A program made the translations under genes and the position numbers. A DNA stretch of 64,000 nucleotides from Rhizobiaceae bacterium (lineage in GTDB: Bacteria > Pseudomonadota > Alphaproteobacteria > Rhizobiales > Rhizobiaceae): contig JAMLJD010000018.1 of NCBI GenBank assembly GCA_023953775.1, positions 1 to 64,000 on the forward strand. The letters run 5' to 3'. Below are positions 10,065 through 20,404 of the stretch, one piece after another. The notes under the pieces were generated by a model that worked only from the letters and a program-made list of their open reading frames with translations, did no database searches and had not been told where the DNA came from. The stretch's first letter is position 1. Every line of letters starts with the position of its first letter.

Positions 10065-10153
10065 GGCTCGCATCATGATCTTCAGGCACACAAGCGAAGC
10101 GAGGTGACGCCACTTCGCTGCAGATCAGGCGCGGCACGGAGGCAGGGGGCGCA

Positions 10154-11041
10154 ATGGCTTTGCAGAGCATGACCGGCTTTGCCCGGGCATCGGGCGAGCA
10201 CGACGGTGTCGCGATCGGATGGGAATTGAAATCCGTCAACGGCAAGGGGCTTGAACCGCGCCTGCGCCTTCCTTCAGGCTATGAGCGGCTGGAGCAGAAG
10301 GTCCGACAGGCCGTGTCCCGGCGGTTCAGTCGCGGCAACATCCAGGCCGCACTGTCGGTCGGCAAGAGCGGCATTGCCGGCCAGCCGATTGTCAACGAAG
10401 CCTTCCTGACGGACGTCGCCGGCCTCGCCAAGCGCCTCGAAGAGCAATTCGGGTTGGCGCCGGCCCGTGCCGACGGCCTGCTGGCGCTTCGCGGCGTCCT
10501 GGAGATGCCCGAGGGCGCGCCGACCGACGAACTGCGCGATGCCCAGGATGCCGCCATCATGTCGGCGCTCGACGAGGCTCTCGGCGATCTCGAACGCGCC
10601 CGCCGCGAGGAAGGCGAGGCTCTCGGGGCGCTTCTTGAAGGCCACCTCGCAGCCATCGGGGAACTGACCGCCAGGGCGGAGGCCGACACGTCGCGCGATC
10701 CGGCGGCCATCCGCTCGCGGCTTGCAGATCAGGTCCGGCTTCTGCTCGATGCATCGCCGTCCCTCGACGAGGCCCGGCTTCACGCCGAGGCGGCGTTTCT
10801 CGCCACCAAGGCCGATATCCGCGAGGAGATCGACCGGCTCAAGACTCATGTGGCATCGGCCCGCTCGCTCATCTCAGCCGGCGGACCGGTGGGGCGCAAG
10901 CTCGATTTTCTGGCGCAGGAATTCAACCGCGAATCGAATACTCTGTGCTCGAAGTCGAACGCCGCCGCGATCACCGCGATCGGTCTCGAACTGAAAGCGG
11001 TGGTGGACCAGTTTCGCGAACAGGTCCAGAATCTGGAGTAG
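10154..11041 (+). CDS. YicC family endoribonuclease
   Basis: A 295-aa member of the YicC/YloC family, cytoplasmic proteins described as endoribonucleases acting on mRNA or small RNA. The N-terminus M-T-G-F-A-R-A-S-G, the E-L-K-S-V-N-G-K-G block and the C-terminal [18 protein letters not shown] are the family signatures at both ends. The middle is long and helical. A purine-rich GGAGGCAGGGGG leader precedes the ATG. The stop is three bases before the gmk start, which gives a tight yicC-gmk pair, an association common across proteobacteria. Confidence 0.9.
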   Translation: MALQSMTGFARASGEHDGVAIGWELKSVNGKGLEPRLRLPSGYERLEQKVRQAVSRRFSRGNIQAALSVGKSGIAGQPIVNEAFLTDVAGLAKRLEEQFGLAPARADGLLALRGVLEMPEGAPTDELRDAQDAAIMSALDEALGDLERARREEGEALGALLEGHLAAIGELTARAEADTSRDPAAIRSRLADQVRLLLDASPSLDEARLHAEAAFLATKADIREEIDRLKTHVASARSLISAGGPVGRKLDFLAQEFNRESNTLCSKSNAAAITAIGLELKAVVDQFREQVQNLE

Positions 11042-11043
11042 TG

Positions 11044-11700
11044 ATGAGCGCGGAGCTTCCTTCGTCCCGCATCAAGCGCCGGGGACTGATGCTGGTGATC
11101 TCCTCGCCGTCGGGCGCCGGGAAGTCGACGCTGGCCCGCAACCTCCTGGAAAGCGACGCCGGCCTCGAACTGTCGGTCAGCGTGACGACCCGCGCCCGCC
11201 GCGCCAGCGAGATCGACGGCGTGCACTACCATTTCATCGGCCAGCGCGATTTCGAGCGGCTGCGCGATACCGACGCGCTGCTGGAATGGGCGGAGGTCCA
11301 CGGCAATTTCTACGCCACGCCGCGCGAGCCCGCCGAACGCGCCATGTCGGAAGGCCGCGACATGCTGTTCGATATCGACTGGCAGGGCGCGCTTCAGCTC
11401 AACGAGAAGATGCGTGCCGACATCGTCTCGATCTTCATTCTCCCCCCATCCATGTCGGAGCTGAAGGCCCGCCTCAAGCGCCGCGCCGAGGACAGCGACG
11501 CGACCATCGAGACGCGCATCCGCAATGCCCGCGTCGAGCTGGAGCACTGGCGCGAATACGACTATGTCGTCGTCAACGACGACCTCGACCGGGCGTTCGG
11601 CGCCTTGAAGGCTATCGTCACCGCGGAACGGCTGAAGCGCGACCGCCGGCCGGGCCTGTTCGAGTTCGTATCCGGCCTCCTCGACGAGGATATCGGCTGA
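11044..11700 (+). CDS. gmk: Guanylate kinase
   Basis: Phosphorylates GMP to GDP with ATP, an essential step in guanine nucleotide supply. The 218-aa protein has the P-loop [10 protein letters not shown], the GMP-binding stretch S-V-T-T-R-A-R-R and a Y-H-F-I block, and the core I-D-W-Q-G-A. The frame is open upstream into yicC, but the ATG at 11044, two bases after the yicC stop, gives the normal length. The gene ends 18 bp before the convergent rsmA stop. Confidence 0.95.
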   Translation: MSAELPSSRIKRRGLMLVISSPSGAGKSTLARNLLESDAGLELSVSVTTRARRASEIDGVHYHFIGQRDFERLRDTDALLEWAEVHGNFYATPREPAERAMSEGRDMLFDIDWQGALQLNEKMRADIVSIFILPPSMSELKARLKRRAEDSDATIETRIRNARVELEHWREYDYVVVNDDLDRAFGALKAIVTAERLKRDRRPGLFEFVSGLLDEDIG

Positions 11701-11718
11701 AAGGCCCTAGGCAATCCC

Positions 11719-12546
11719 CTAGACGGCGTTCGCCAGCGCGACGAATTCTTCCACGCTCAGCGTTTCGGCCCGGCGGGTGCCGTCGATCCCGGTGGCGGCG
11801 AGCAGCCTTTCCGCGCCGAGCGACTTGAGGCTTTGCCGCAGCATCTTGCGGCGCTGGCCGAACGCGGCTTCGGTCACCCGTGCCAGCGTCGCGGCGTCAG
11901 CGGGCAGGGGTTCGGCCCGCGGCTCCAGATGCACCACCGACGACGTGACCTTGGGCGGCGGCGTGAAGGCTTGCGGCGGCAGGTCGAAGACGATGCGGCT
12001 TCGCGTCCGCCAGCCGGCGAGCACCGCAAGCCGCCCGTAGGCGCCGCGTCCCTGCTCGGCCGTGATGCGTTGAGCGACCTCCTTCTGGAACATCAGCGTC
12101 AGGCTCTGCCAGCGTGGTGGCCAGCGCGGCGGCGTCAGCCACCGCACCAGAAGCTCGGTGCCGATATTGTAGGGCAGGTTGGCGACGATCTTGACCGGCC
12201 CGTCGTCCCCGGCCAGCGCCGCGATGTCGACTGAGAGCGCGTCCGCCTCAATGATGCTCAGCCGCCCCGGATAGGCCTCGGCGATCTCGGCCAGCGCCGG
12301 CAGGCATCGCGCGTCGCGTTCGATGGCGATGACGCGTTTCGCGCCAGAAAACAGCAGCGCACGCGTCAGCCCGCCCGGACCGGGTCCGATTTCGACGACC
12401 GTGGCATCCTCGAGCGGACCGGCGGCCCGCGCGACCTTGGCGGTGATGTTGAGGTCGAGGATGAAATTCTGGCCGAGCGACTTCTTCGCGCTCAGCCCGT
12501 GCCGCTCGATGACGTCGCGCAGCGGCGGCAGGCCGTCGATGCTCAT
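11719..12546 (-). CDS. rsmA: 16S rRNA (adenine1518-N6/adenine1519-N6)-dimethyltransferase
   Basis: Dimethylates two adjacent adenines at the 3' end of 16S rRNA during small-subunit assembly (KsgA). The 275-aa protein has K-K-S-L-G-Q-N-F near the N-terminus, the SAM motif [12 protein letters not shown] and the catalytic motif N-L-P-Y-N-I-G-T. The ATG at 12546 overlaps the pdxA stop as ATGA, which fixes this start over a much longer open frame. It is the last gene of the lptF-lptG-lptD-surA-pdxA-rsmA run; the surA-pdxA-rsmA order resembles that of enterobacteria. Confidence 0.95.
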   Translation of the reverse strand: MSIDGLPPLRDVIERHGLSAKKSLGQNFILDLNITAKVARAAGPLEDATVVEIGPGPGGLTRALLFSGAKRVIAIERDARCLPALAEIAEAYPGRLSIIEADALSVDIAALAGDDGPVKIVANLPYNIGTELLVRWLTPPRWPPRWQSLTLMFQKEVAQRITAEQGRGAYGRLAVLAGWRTRSRIVFDLPPQAFTPPPKVTSSVVHLEPRAEPLPADAATLARVTEAAFGQRRKMLRQSLKSLGAERLLAATGIDGTRRAETLSVEEFVALANAV

Positions 12547-13562
12547 CCGTCTTTCCGCGCCGCCTCGTTTTGCGCCAGGTCGCGCGCCAGTTTCAGCGCC
12601 GCGATCAGGCTGTCGGCACGCGCCAGCCCCTTGCCGGCGATGTCGAACGCCGTGCCGTGGTCGGGCGAGGTCCGTATGAACGGCAGGCCCAGCGTGACGT
12701 TGACGGCGTCGTCGAAGGCGAGCGTCTTGACCGGCACCAGCGCCTGATCGTGATACATGCAGATCGCCGCGTCGTATGTCGCGCGCGCCGCCGCGTGGAA
12801 CATCGTGTCGGCGGGAAGGGGGCCGGCGGCCGCGATGCCTTCCCCCTTCAAAGCCTCGATCGCCGGTGCGATGATTGTCGTTTCCTCGGTCCCCATCGAG
12901 CCGCCTTCGCCGGCATGCGGGTTCAGCCCGCTCACGGCGAGCCGGGGCGTGGCGATCGCGAACCTCGTTGCCAGTTCCCTCCAGACGATGCGGCATACGG
13001 ACACGATCGCCTCGGTGGTCAGCGACGACGGAACGCGCGACAGCGCGATATGTATGGTGACGGGAACGGCGCGTATACCGGGACCGGCGAGCATCATCAC
13101 CGGCGTCGACGACACGCCGAAATCGCGCTCGGCGAGATGGCCCAGGAACTCGGTATGGCCGGGATATTTGAAGCCGGCCTCGTAGAGCGGCTTCTTGGAG
13201 ATCGGCGCGGTCACGACGGCGGCGGCCATGCCGTCGCGCACATGCAGCACCGCAGTCTCGATCGCTTCGACGGTCACGGCCGCATTGGCCGGCATCGCCA
13301 TGCCGGGGCGGTCCTCGGCCTTGTTGCGCGTCGCCACCACCGGCAGCGCTGACGCGAAGATGCGCGCGGCCTCGGCCGGGTCGCAGCTCTCGATGGCGGC
13401 ATTCATATGGTCGCGTCGCGCACGCGCGGCGATCAGGTCTAGATCGCCGACGACGTAGAAGGGTGGGATGTCGCCGTCCCAGCGGCGTGCGGCCCAGGCG
13501 CCGAGGGCGATTTCCGGTCCTATCCCGGACGGATCGCCCAGTGTCAGCGCCAGCGGTCTCAT
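12543..13562 (-). CDS. pdxA: 4-hydroxythreonine-4-phosphate dehydrogenase
   Basis: NAD-dependent enzyme of the DXP-dependent pyridoxal 5'-phosphate pathway; it oxidises 4-phosphohydroxy-L-threonine, and the product is joined by PdxJ. The 339-aa protein starts [17 protein letters not shown]. It carries the metal-ligand histidines in [10 protein letters not shown] and [11 protein letters not shown] and the substrate-site segment [12 protein letters not shown]. The ATG at 13562 lies two bases after the surA stop, and the end overlaps rsmA by 4 bp, so expression is coupled on both sides. Confidence 0.95.
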   Translation of the reverse strand: MRPLALTLGDPSGIGPEIALGAWAARRWDGDIPPFYVVGDLDLIAARARRDHMNAAIESCDPAEAARIFASALPVVATRNKAEDRPGMAMPANAAVTVEAIETAVLHVRDGMAAAVVTAPISKKPLYEAGFKYPGHTEFLGHLAERDFGVSSTPVMMLAGPGIRAVPVTIHIALSRVPSSLTTEAIVSVCRIVWRELATRFAIATPRLAVSGLNPHAGEGGSMGTEETTIIAPAIEALKGEGIAAAGPLPADTMFHAAARATYDAAICMYHDQALVPVKTLAFDDAVNVTLGLPFIRTSPDHGTAFDIAGKGLARADSLIAALKLARDLAQNEAARKDG

Positions 13563-13564
13563 GC

Positions 13565-14503
13565 CTATCTCTGGACTATCTGCGCGCGCTCGCGAAGCTC
13601 GGCGGTCCACTTGTTGCTCAGCTCCTCGGCCGCGGCGTTCTCGCCCTTCTCGGCCTGGAACAGCATCTGGGCGACACGGTCGTCGGACACCTGGCGCTTG
13701 CTGCAGACGGCGATGAATTCCACCCCGCGCTCGGTCTCTCTGATCTTCGTCGCATTTCCGGGGCTGGTGCTGATGATCTGCTCTTTCCACTCGGGAGGCA
13801 GTTCCGGCTCGAGCACGCGGCCCAGATCCCGGACCGTGACGTCGATGACGCTCTTTGCAAGCCCACGCGTCATGTCGCAGCCCGTGACCCGCGCGCGCAT
13901 ATCGTTGGCTTCGCGCTTGCGCCGTCCCATGATCGATTTGCGCTCCCTCTCGGGGACCACGAAGATCACCTGCTGGAGCAGATATTCATCGGCCGACGGC
14001 TTCGGGCCGCCTTCCCTCATCATCCGGCGCACCGCTTCCTGCGTCGACTTGTTCTGTTCCGAGCGCGCCCGCGCGCCGAGCGCCTGGTTCCAGGCCATCT
14101 GGGCGCGGATGAAGTCACGGAAGTGGTCGCGGGTCACGCCGGACTGGGCGAGGATCTGGTTAAGCTGGTTGACGGACAGGTTGTTGGACTGGGCGAAACG
14201 CTGGTAGGACGCGTCGACCTCGCTGTCGCCGACATTGATGCCGATCCGCGCTGCTTCCTGAAGATGCAGCACCTGGTCGATCATCTGGTCGGCTGCGGCC
14301 TTCTGCGACCGGTCCTTGCTGCGCTGGAGCTTCAGGAACGCGACCCGCTTGGCGATGTCATAGCTGGTGATGGGCACCTTGTTGACGATGTACTTGATCT
14401 CGGTCGCGGCTGCGGACCCTGTTCCGCTGGCCGTCGCGCCGAACGCCACGAGGGCGCCGAGCGCAATCGCCGCGAAGACTCTGTGTGCTGTCAGTCTGCT
14501 CAT
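13565..14503 (-). CDS. surA: SurA-type periplasmic chaperone / peptidyl-prolyl isomerase
   Basis: Periplasmic chaperone for outer-membrane protein folding, 312 aa. An N-terminal signal peptide ([15 protein letters not shown], cut near residue 33) is followed by a SurA N-terminal domain that binds unfolded porins ([15 protein letters not shown]) and one degenerate rotamase-like region with Y-L-L-Q-Q-V-I-F. It is shorter than E. coli SurA (about 430 aa) and seems to have a single PPIase-like domain, as in other Rhizobiales, so isomerase activity is doubtful. The ATG at 14503 was chosen for its AGGGA site and signal peptide. Its neighbour lptD encodes an outer-membrane client. Confidence 0.85.
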   Translation of the reverse strand: MSRLTAHRVFAAIALGALVAFGATASGTGSAAATEIKYIVNKVPITSYDIAKRVAFLKLQRSKDRSQKAAADQMIDQVLHLQEAARIGINVGDSEVDASYQRFAQSNNLSVNQLNQILAQSGVTRDHFRDFIRAQMAWNQALGARARSEQNKSTQEAVRRMMREGGPKPSADEYLLQQVIFVVPERERKSIMGRRKREANDMRARVTGCDMTRGLAKSVIDVTVRDLGRVLEPELPPEWKEQIISTSPGNATKIRETERGVEFIAVCSKRQVSDDRVAQMLFQAEKGENAAAEELSNKWTAELRERAQIVQR

Positions 14504-14620
14504 CTGGTTTTCCCTGCGGGCCGCGGCGGCCCATATGGCTTTGATCCCCAAGCGAACGTCCCTGCACTTCTTCTTGGGCGAAACCGTGACGGAAGTGGCG
14601 GTTGCCGTGACTATCGGTGC

Positions 14621-16999
14621 CTAGAACTGGGCCGCGTCACTCGTCGAGCTGCCGAAATCGCCGATCGTGCGGAATGCGATATTGAAGCCGAAATCGCGTG
14701 TCAGGCGCTTGGTCGTGCGGTTCCGTTTCTCTTCGACGAAAAGTCTGAAGGTGAAGCACTCGTCGTCATAGGAGAAGCCGTATGTATTCTTGATCAGCGT
14801 GCTCGATTGAAGATCGAACGTGCCGCTGCCGAACACCTTCCAGTACTCTGCGAACTTCAGGCTGGCACCGGCCTGCACCTCGTGACGGTCGGTGTCGAAG
14901 CCGTAGGTACGCGTATCGCTGGTCACCGGATCGGTTTCGGATTGCGCCTGGATGAACGTATAGCGGCCGGTCAGCGCCAGAGGCCCAAGCTGGGTCGCCG
15001 CCTTCACGTCGGCGCGGCGCATCTCGAACGTCTTTTCGTCGAAGCGGCCACCGGCCGACATCGATATTCTGTGTGGGCCGGAAAAGCCGACCATCGCGAC
15101 ATAGTCGGAAACGTCGGATTCGAGGCCGGAGAATGCGCCCGCATTGACCAGATCGGGCGTGGCGAAGGAGTTCACGCCGGCAATATGGTAGGATTGTCCG
15201 ACCAGCGCATTGAACGCCCACTCGTCTCCAACGGTACCGGTGTAGCGGATGCCGAGGTTGGCGCGCGTTCCACCCTCGATTCGGTCGTAGCCGGAGAACT
15301 TGTCGCGCTCGAACAAGGTCGTCGCGTCGAATACGAAGCTTTGCGCATCCTCATTGGGGATGCCAAGCGTCCCGGCGTAAGGTTCGTCGGGGCGCACGAA
15401 AATCTGTGCGATAGGTTCGATGATGTGGGTGGAATTGTCCGTCATCATCAGTATCGGCCAGCGCGCCTCGAGCCCGGCGGTTGCCATGTAGCGCTGGTAG
15501 GAGGACCGGATGTCCGAAGGGCCCAGCGTTGAGATCGCGGCCTGCGTCGCGGCCGAGTAATTGGTGAAGATGCCGTCGCCGCGCGCCGAAAGTGACGGCG
15601 TCAGCACCAGGCCGCCGAGTGTGATGAAGCTGCGCCGCCACTCCGTTTCGGCCGTAAAGCGCCCGGATTTTCCCTGCGGCGCGGGGAGCCTGGACGCGCT
15701 GGTCGTGCCCAGCTTCTCGCGATAGATTCCCTGCGCATTGATGTCGAAGCTGAGTTCGCCACCGAATACGGCCTCGTCGAGCGTCTTGGCGTAGTCGAAG
15801 GTCGGAAGGACCCAGGGCTGCTGCTTGCTGCGCGCCAGTGAATGGGTGTCGAGACGCGATTCCTGGACGAAAAATCGGTAGGCTCGCAGGTCGAAATAAT
15901 TGCGGTCATGCAGGCCTGTAAGGAATATCTCGGACGATTTCGCGCCGTCGAAGCCCTTGATGTCGTAGGTCGCGGAGAAGTTCTTGTCCGATTGGACGAG
16001 CACGTCCCATCCGAACGTCCAGCGCGGATTGATGGTGAACGCGCCCTTGGTGCCGACCATGCCGCGCCGCGTCACCGTTGAATCGACCCTGCTCGAGGGG
16101 AACGCACCCGGGTCACGTTGCGAAATGCCCGCAATCGTTATGCTGTATTCGCCATTGTTGAAGCGCTGGCGCCATTCCGCCTCCGCCATGAAGCCCTGAT
16201 TGGCGTAGTACGTCGGCGAAACGGTCAGGTCGTATGTCGGCGACAGGGCGAAATAGTAAGGGACCTTGACGCCGGTGCCGCGATAGTCGCTGAAGGAGAC
16301 GGACGGGATCAGGAACCCGCTCTTGCGTTTCACGGTCGGATCGGCGGTCACGAAGTAGGGCAGGTAGGCGATCGGCATGCCGAACAGTTCGAAACGCGCG
16401 CCATAGAAGGTCACGGTCTTCTTCTTGCCGTCCCAGACGATCTTGCGGCCTTTGATGCGCCAGATCGGCGCCTTCTCCGGCTTGTCTTCGCAGGGCTCGC
16501 AGGCCGTGTAGACGGCCTGGTTGAACGTGGTGCGCTCGCCGTCCTCGCGCTGCGCAGAGTTGGCTGCGAAATAGGTCTTGTCGGGGGTCTCGACGCGCAA
16601 GGCCTCCACGAAACCGTCGCGGAAGTCGTCGGTGACGTCGATCCTGTCGGAGGTGATGCGGTTGCCGTCCTTGTCGATGATCTCGACGCCGCCCTCGGCG
16701 ATCAGGCGGTTCGTGCTGCGATCGTAGATCACCCGGTCGGCGACGAGCCGGTTGCCGTCATAGTCGATCTGCACCGCGCCGTCCGCGGTCACGGTATTGC
16801 GTTCGTTGTCGTAGATCAGCGTGTCGGCTTCGATCAGCATCTGGGCGTTCGGCGATACTGTGTCGCCGAAGCCGCCCGTATCCTGCGCGAAGGTGGGAGC
16901 AGGGGGCACCACCAGGCCGGCAAGGCACGCCAAGGCCGTCGCGCCCAGAAGGCACGACAAGCGCAGTGACTTGCGGTCTTCGCCCCGCACCAGCTTCAC
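14621..16999 (-). CDS. lptD: LPS-assembly outer-membrane protein LptD
   Basis: Outer-membrane translocon that inserts lipopolysaccharide into the outer leaflet, working with the lipoprotein LptE. About 792 aa: a signal peptide (C-L-L-G-A-T-A-L-A-C-L-A-G-L-V, cleaved near A-F-A-Q-D), an OstA/LptA-like beta-jellyroll with D-T-L-I-Y-D-N-E-R-N-T-V-T-A-D-G, paired Cys in C-E-P-C-E, then a large beta-barrel ending in Phe. The start is the GTG at 16999, seven bases after AAGGAGG. It overlaps the TAG of lptG by one base, so lptG and lptD are translationally coupled. The open frame upstream is lptG read in another phase. Confidence 0.94.
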   Translation of the reverse strand: MKLVRGEDRKSLRLSCLLGATALACLAGLVVPPAPTFAQDTGGFGDTVSPNAQMLIEADTLIYDNERNTVTADGAVQIDYDGNRLVADRVIYDRSTNRLIAEGGVEIIDKDGNRITSDRIDVTDDFRDGFVEALRVETPDKTYFAANSAQREDGERTTFNQAVYTACEPCEDKPEKAPIWRIKGRKIVWDGKKKTVTFYGARFELFGMPIAYLPYFVTADPTVKRKSGFLIPSVSFSDYRGTGVKVPYYFALSPTYDLTVSPTYYANQGFMAEAEWRQRFNNGEYSITIAGISQRDPGAFPSSRVDSTVTRRGMVGTKGAFTINPRWTFGWDVLVQSDKNFSATYDIKGFDGAKSSEIFLTGLHDRNYFDLRAYRFFVQESRLDTHSLARSKQQPWVLPTFDYAKTLDEAVFGGELSFDINAQGIYREKLGTTSASRLPAPQGKSGRFTAETEWRRSFITLGGLVLTPSLSARGDGIFTNYSAATQAAISTLGPSDIRSSYQRYMATAGLEARWPILMMTDNSTHIIEPIAQIFVRPDEPYAGTLGIPNEDAQSFVFDATTLFERDKFSGYDRIEGGTRANLGIRYTGTVGDEWAFNALVGQSYHIAGVNSFATPDLVNAGAFSGLESDVSDYVAMVGFSGPHRISMSAGGRFDEKTFEMRRADVKAATQLGPLALTGRYTFIQAQSETDPVTSDTRTYGFDTDRHEVQAGASLKFAEYWKVFGSGTFDLQSSTLIKNTYGFSYDDECFTFRLFVEEKRNRTTKRLTRDFGFNIAFRTIGDFGSSTSDAAQF

Positions 17000-18084
17000 T
17001 AACCGTCCTCCTTGAACAGAAGAAAGGTCACCCCGAATAATGACGCCGCAATCGTTGGCAGCCATGCTGCCAGGATGGGCGGCATGATTCCGGCACTCCC
17101 CAGCGCCGTGACCATGACCGAAACGACATAAAGCAGAAAGCCTGCGAGTATTCCACCCAGAATCACCGTTACCGATTGTCCCATTCTCACGAAGCGCATC
17201 GACACCGTCGCCGCGATCAGGCTCATCGCGACGAGCAGGAAGGGCAGCGCGAACAGTGAATGCATTTTGGTTGCGAACGCGTTCGCCTGGAGCCCGAGTG
17301 ATCGGGCGACCGCGATCATGTGCGGCAGTTCGAAAAGCGAGATCGTGTCCGGGTCTGCAAGCCGTTCGGTAACGAATTCGGGCTTGAGATTGGTGCCGAT
17401 GCGCATCTGGGCCTCGCGCTTCCGGCCGCCCTCGTCCTTGATGATATGTGCGTTGAAGAGATGCCAGTAGCCGGTCCGCAGGACCGCCCGGTCGGCTTCG
17501 ATGCGTTCGATCAGGTGATCGGTATCGTCGAAACGCATCAAGGTGACGCCCCTGAGGTCCTTGCCGCGGTCGAGCGCGCTCTTTGCCCCGATGATCGCGA
17601 GACCGTCGTCCGTCCGCTGGCTCAGCCATGGGATCGAGCGGCTGGGCGTCGCCGATTCATTGCCGCGTATATGCGCTTCGAGCTCCTTCGCATAGGAAAA
17701 GGAGGCCGATGCCAGGGGATTGAATACCGTTATGGTGAACAGGCCGACCAGAAGGCTTGCCACGCCGATCGGCGCCAGGAATTGCCAGGCCGATAGCCCG
17801 GCCGACCGCGCGACAACCAGCTCGTATTTGCGGTTCAGTGCGACCAGGGCGGTCATGGCCGCGAACATGATGATGAAGGGCACGACGAGCTGGATGATGA
17901 ACGGCATCTTGAGTGCCGACAGCGCCAGCGCGGTCGAAAAACTGTAGTTCGCCGCATCTCCGGCCGAGCGCGCGAACTCGGTGAAATCGATCATGTAGGA
18001 AATCAGCGTGACGCCGATGAAGAACTGTCCCGTCACCTTGAGGAAACGCACGAACAGGTAGGAGAACATCGTCGTGCCGATCAT
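16999..18084 (-). CDS. lptG: LPS export ABC transporter permease LptG
   Basis: One of two inner-membrane permeases that, with the ATPase LptB, extract LPS and push it along the Lpt bridge. The 361-aa protein has a first TM helix in K-V-T-G-Q-F-F-I-G-V-T-L-I-S-Y-M, two further N-terminal helices, a periplasmic beta-jellyroll domain of about 150 residues and three C-terminal helices (V-I-L-G-G-I-L-A-G-F-L-L-Y). The ATG at 18084 overlaps the lptF stop (ATGA), which fixes the start. It ends on the lptD start, an arrangement that ties permease and outer-membrane translocon synthesis together. Confidence 0.93.
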   Translation of the reverse strand: MIGTTMFSYLFVRFLKVTGQFFIGVTLISYMIDFTEFARSAGDAANYSFSTALALSALKMPFIIQLVVPFIIMFAAMTALVALNRKYELVVARSAGLSAWQFLAPIGVASLLVGLFTITVFNPLASASFSYAKELEAHIRGNESATPSRSIPWLSQRTDDGLAIIGAKSALDRGKDLRGVTLMRFDDTDHLIERIEADRAVLRTGYWHLFNAHIIKDEGGRKREAQMRIGTNLKPEFVTERLADPDTISLFELPHMIAVARSLGLQANAFATKMHSLFALPFLLVAMSLIAATVSMRFVRMGQSVTVILGGILAGFLLYVVSVMVTALGSAGIMPPILAAWLPTIAASLFGVTFLLFKEDG

Positions 18085-19280
18085 GTCGCGCGCCCTCCGG
18101 ACAGGAAGGAGGGCTTGAGGCGTCGGTTGGCGATCCAGCCCTGGGCGCGCTCGATGACCAGCAGCGTACGGTCCGCGAGTGTCCGCGAGGTCTTCGACAT
18201 CCTGCCGAACACCAGAAGCAGGGCGAAAGCGGCAATCGTCGCCAGCGGCACCGCAAAGACGAGCAGCGTCGCAAGCGCCGAATTGCCCGACGCGCTGAGC
18301 ACGATGAAGCCGGCGCCGCGGACCGCCAGCGCCACGAATGCGGCGACGCCGAGGCCCCACAGCCGCTCGTCGCGGTTCGACCGCGCGGTGCCGGCGAAGA
18401 ACACCGCGATCAGCCCGAAGGCGAGCGGATAGAGCCAGTCGGAAAACCGCCGGTTCAGCTCGACGCGGATCTGGTCCGGCCTGTTCATCACGAAATAGTC
18501 GCCCGGATCGGGCGACAGCAGGTAGGCCGTCGAGCGTTGCCGTGGAATGTAGAAGGACCCGCCGATCTTCGGGCCGAACGTTGCGAGGTCCAGCGCATAG
18601 GACGAAAAGCCGATCACCGAGATGTCGCCGGACTTGACGTTCTTGTTCTGGATCTCCCCGTCATGCAGGAGCAGGAGGTTGACATCGCCCGTCTCGAGGA
18701 TCGAGCCGCGGCGGGCGTAATGGATGATCTCGGTCTGCTTGTCGCGCGTGTCGGCGATGAAGATGCCGCCGAGTTGGCCGCCGGGAAGCTGTTCGCTCAC
18801 CTGGATGAACAGGCCCGATTCCACCTGTTTGAAGGCGCCCGACCGGATCGCGATCTGGATGATGTCGGAACTGGCCTCGTCCACCAGGTCGCGGATATTC
18901 TTGTTCGTCCACGGTTCCAGGAACTGGCTGATCAGCAGGCAGGCGACCGTCAGCATCGCCGACAGGGTCAGCACCGGCTTGGCAAGCACCGAGCGCGAGC
19001 CGCCGGCCGCCTCGATGATGGCGACCTCGGAATCGGCGTTCATCGTGTTCAGGATACGCATCACCGCGACGAGCAGCGCGAATGGCAGGATGACGACCAC
19101 CATCGACGGGGTGAGGAACAGCGCCAGCTTGAGCACCGTCGCCGAAGTCTGGCCGGAATCGACCAGCAGGTTCACGCGGTTGAGTACCTGAGTGACCAGC
19201 ACGATCACGGTCGTGCTGGCGAGCGTGATCATCGTCAACGCAAAGACGCGGTTGAAGATGTATCGCTCGATCAGGATCAT
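18081..19280 (-). CDS. lptF: LPS export ABC transporter permease LptF
   Basis: Partner of LptG in the LptB2FG complex. The 399-aa protein begins I-L-I-E-R-Y-I-F-N-R-V-F with the first TM helix at about residues 12-35, has a second and third helix before residue 110, a jellyroll domain (about 130-280), and C-terminal helices near 285-365. The ATG at 19280 was chosen because the family normally starts a few residues before E-R-Y-I; no strong Shine-Dalgarno site is visible, and upstream in-frame starts exist at 19295 (GTG) and 19316 (ATG). It is the first gene of the six-gene lpt-surA-pdxA-rsmA run. Confidence 0.92.
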   Translation of the reverse strand: MILIERYIFNRVFALTMITLASTTVIVLVTQVLNRVNLLVDSGQTSATVLKLALFLTPSMVVVILPFALLVAVMRILNTMNADSEVAIIEAAGGSRSVLAKPVLTLSAMLTVACLLISQFLEPWTNKNIRDLVDEASSDIIQIAIRSGAFKQVESGLFIQVSEQLPGGQLGGIFIADTRDKQTEIIHYARRGSILETGDVNLLLLHDGEIQNKNVKSGDISVIGFSSYALDLATFGPKIGGSFYIPRQRSTAYLLSPDPGDYFVMNRPDQIRVELNRRFSDWLYPLAFGLIAVFFAGTARSNRDERLWGLGVAAFVALAVRGAGFIVLSASGNSALATLLVFAVPLATIAAFALLLVFGRMSKTSRTLADRTLLVIERAQGWIANRRLKPSFLSGGRAT

Positions 19281-19421
19281 TGATACTCGGCTCACACTGA
19301 CGAACGGGCCGCGCATGGAAAAAATGGCGCCAGGAGATGTGGCGCCACAATACCCGTCCCGTATCGGACATGGAATGCCAGAATGGCTAAAAAGCGGCGA
19401 ACAGACTGGGTTAACAAAGCG

Positions 19422-20195
19422 TTATCGGTCGCCGGCGTTGCCGATTTCCCACGCTTTCGCGGTTCCGCGCAGGGCAATGGCCACGATTGAGATGACGAGC
19501 AGCGAGACGATCCCGCCGAGCAGCGCGTCGGACAGGTAGTGGGCCCCGAACATCACCCGCATCGACGCGCCGACCGCCGCCACCGCGCACAGCACCAGCG
19601 TTCCGCCGGGCCGGACCGCGGGCGGGAGCAGGCAGGCGAGCCCGACAAGCCAGAACGATGCGGCGGCTTCGCCGGACACGAACGAGCAGTTGGACAGGCA
19701 GTGGTCGGAGAATGTGCCGGCCGGAACGAAGGGCAGATCGCCGCCGAACAGCACCGTGTCGCGCGGCCTCGCTCGTCCGGAGACTTCCTTGAGGAACAGG
19801 TTGACCACCACGCCCGGGCCGAGCGCCAGCGCCGTCACCAGGCCGACGATCTCGAGGTTGAACGGGTCCCGCCAACGGCGCAGCCGGACCACCCGGAACA
19901 GCGCCAGGCCGGCAATCGCTATGGCGATGACCACCGGCGCCACGTGCAGGACGTTGCGCACGGCCGACGCCAACGTTGCCTGTTCCAGGCCGAAGCGGCC
20001 ACATACCGCGTCGGCGGCAAATCCGGCCGGGCATGCCATTGCCGTGAAGAACAACCGGCTGACCGCGATGTCGATGCCCGGAAACAGGTGAAAAAGGCCG
20101 AGCAGGAGGGCGCCACAGACCACGCATGCGGCCGCGAAGGCGCGATGCGAAAACGGTTCCAGAAACGACGATTCCTGCGGCTGCTGTTCGGTCAC
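19422..20195 (-). CDS. PAP2-superfamily phosphatase with altered second motif
   Basis: A 257-aa multi-span membrane phosphatase. Motif 1 is K136-E-V-S-G-R-A-R-P and motif 3 is R213-x5-H219-x3-D223, both intact. Motif 2, normally P-S-G-H, reads S-F-V-S-G-E-A-A (174-178), so the His is replaced by Glu. Five to six hydrophobic segments surround the motifs, and extra Cys residues (C166, C170) sit in the loop before motif 2. PAP2 enzymes dephosphorylate lipid phosphates such as undecaprenyl-PP or lipid A 1-phosphate; closeness to lptF makes a lipid A role attractive but unproven. The start is a GTG without a clear ribosome site. Confidence 0.8.
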   Translation of the reverse strand: MTEQQPQESSFLEPFSHRAFAAACVVCGALLLGLFHLFPGIDIAVSRLFFTAMACPAGFAADAVCGRFGLEQATLASAVRNVLHVAPVVIAIAIAGLALFRVVRLRRWRDPFNLEIVGLVTALALGPGVVVNLFLKEVSGRARPRDTVLFGGDLPFVPAGTFSDHCLSNCSFVSGEAAASFWLVGLACLLPPAVRPGGTLVLCAVAAVGASMRVMFGAHYLSDALLGGIVSLLVISIVAIALRGTAKAWEIGNAGDR

Positions 20196-20404
20196 GGGCG
20201 GTTCATTGGTCGGCTGTCGGGCCTCGATGTGTTACCGTCCCGGGCGGACGGCGAAGGCTTTCTGCCCTTTCGCGCCGCCTGACACAAGTCACCGGTTTCA
20301 CGGCCTGCACCAGTGCTTTTGGCGGTGCGGGGCTTGCCTTCAACAGTCAAAAGAACAAGATCACCCCCAAATATCCGCCACAGCGACCTTCCCTTGGAGT
20401 TTTC

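Noticed and set aside
11701-11718. CTAGG...CCTAG between gmk and rsmA as terminator
   Set aside because: Five-base arms without a T-run are too weak to call.
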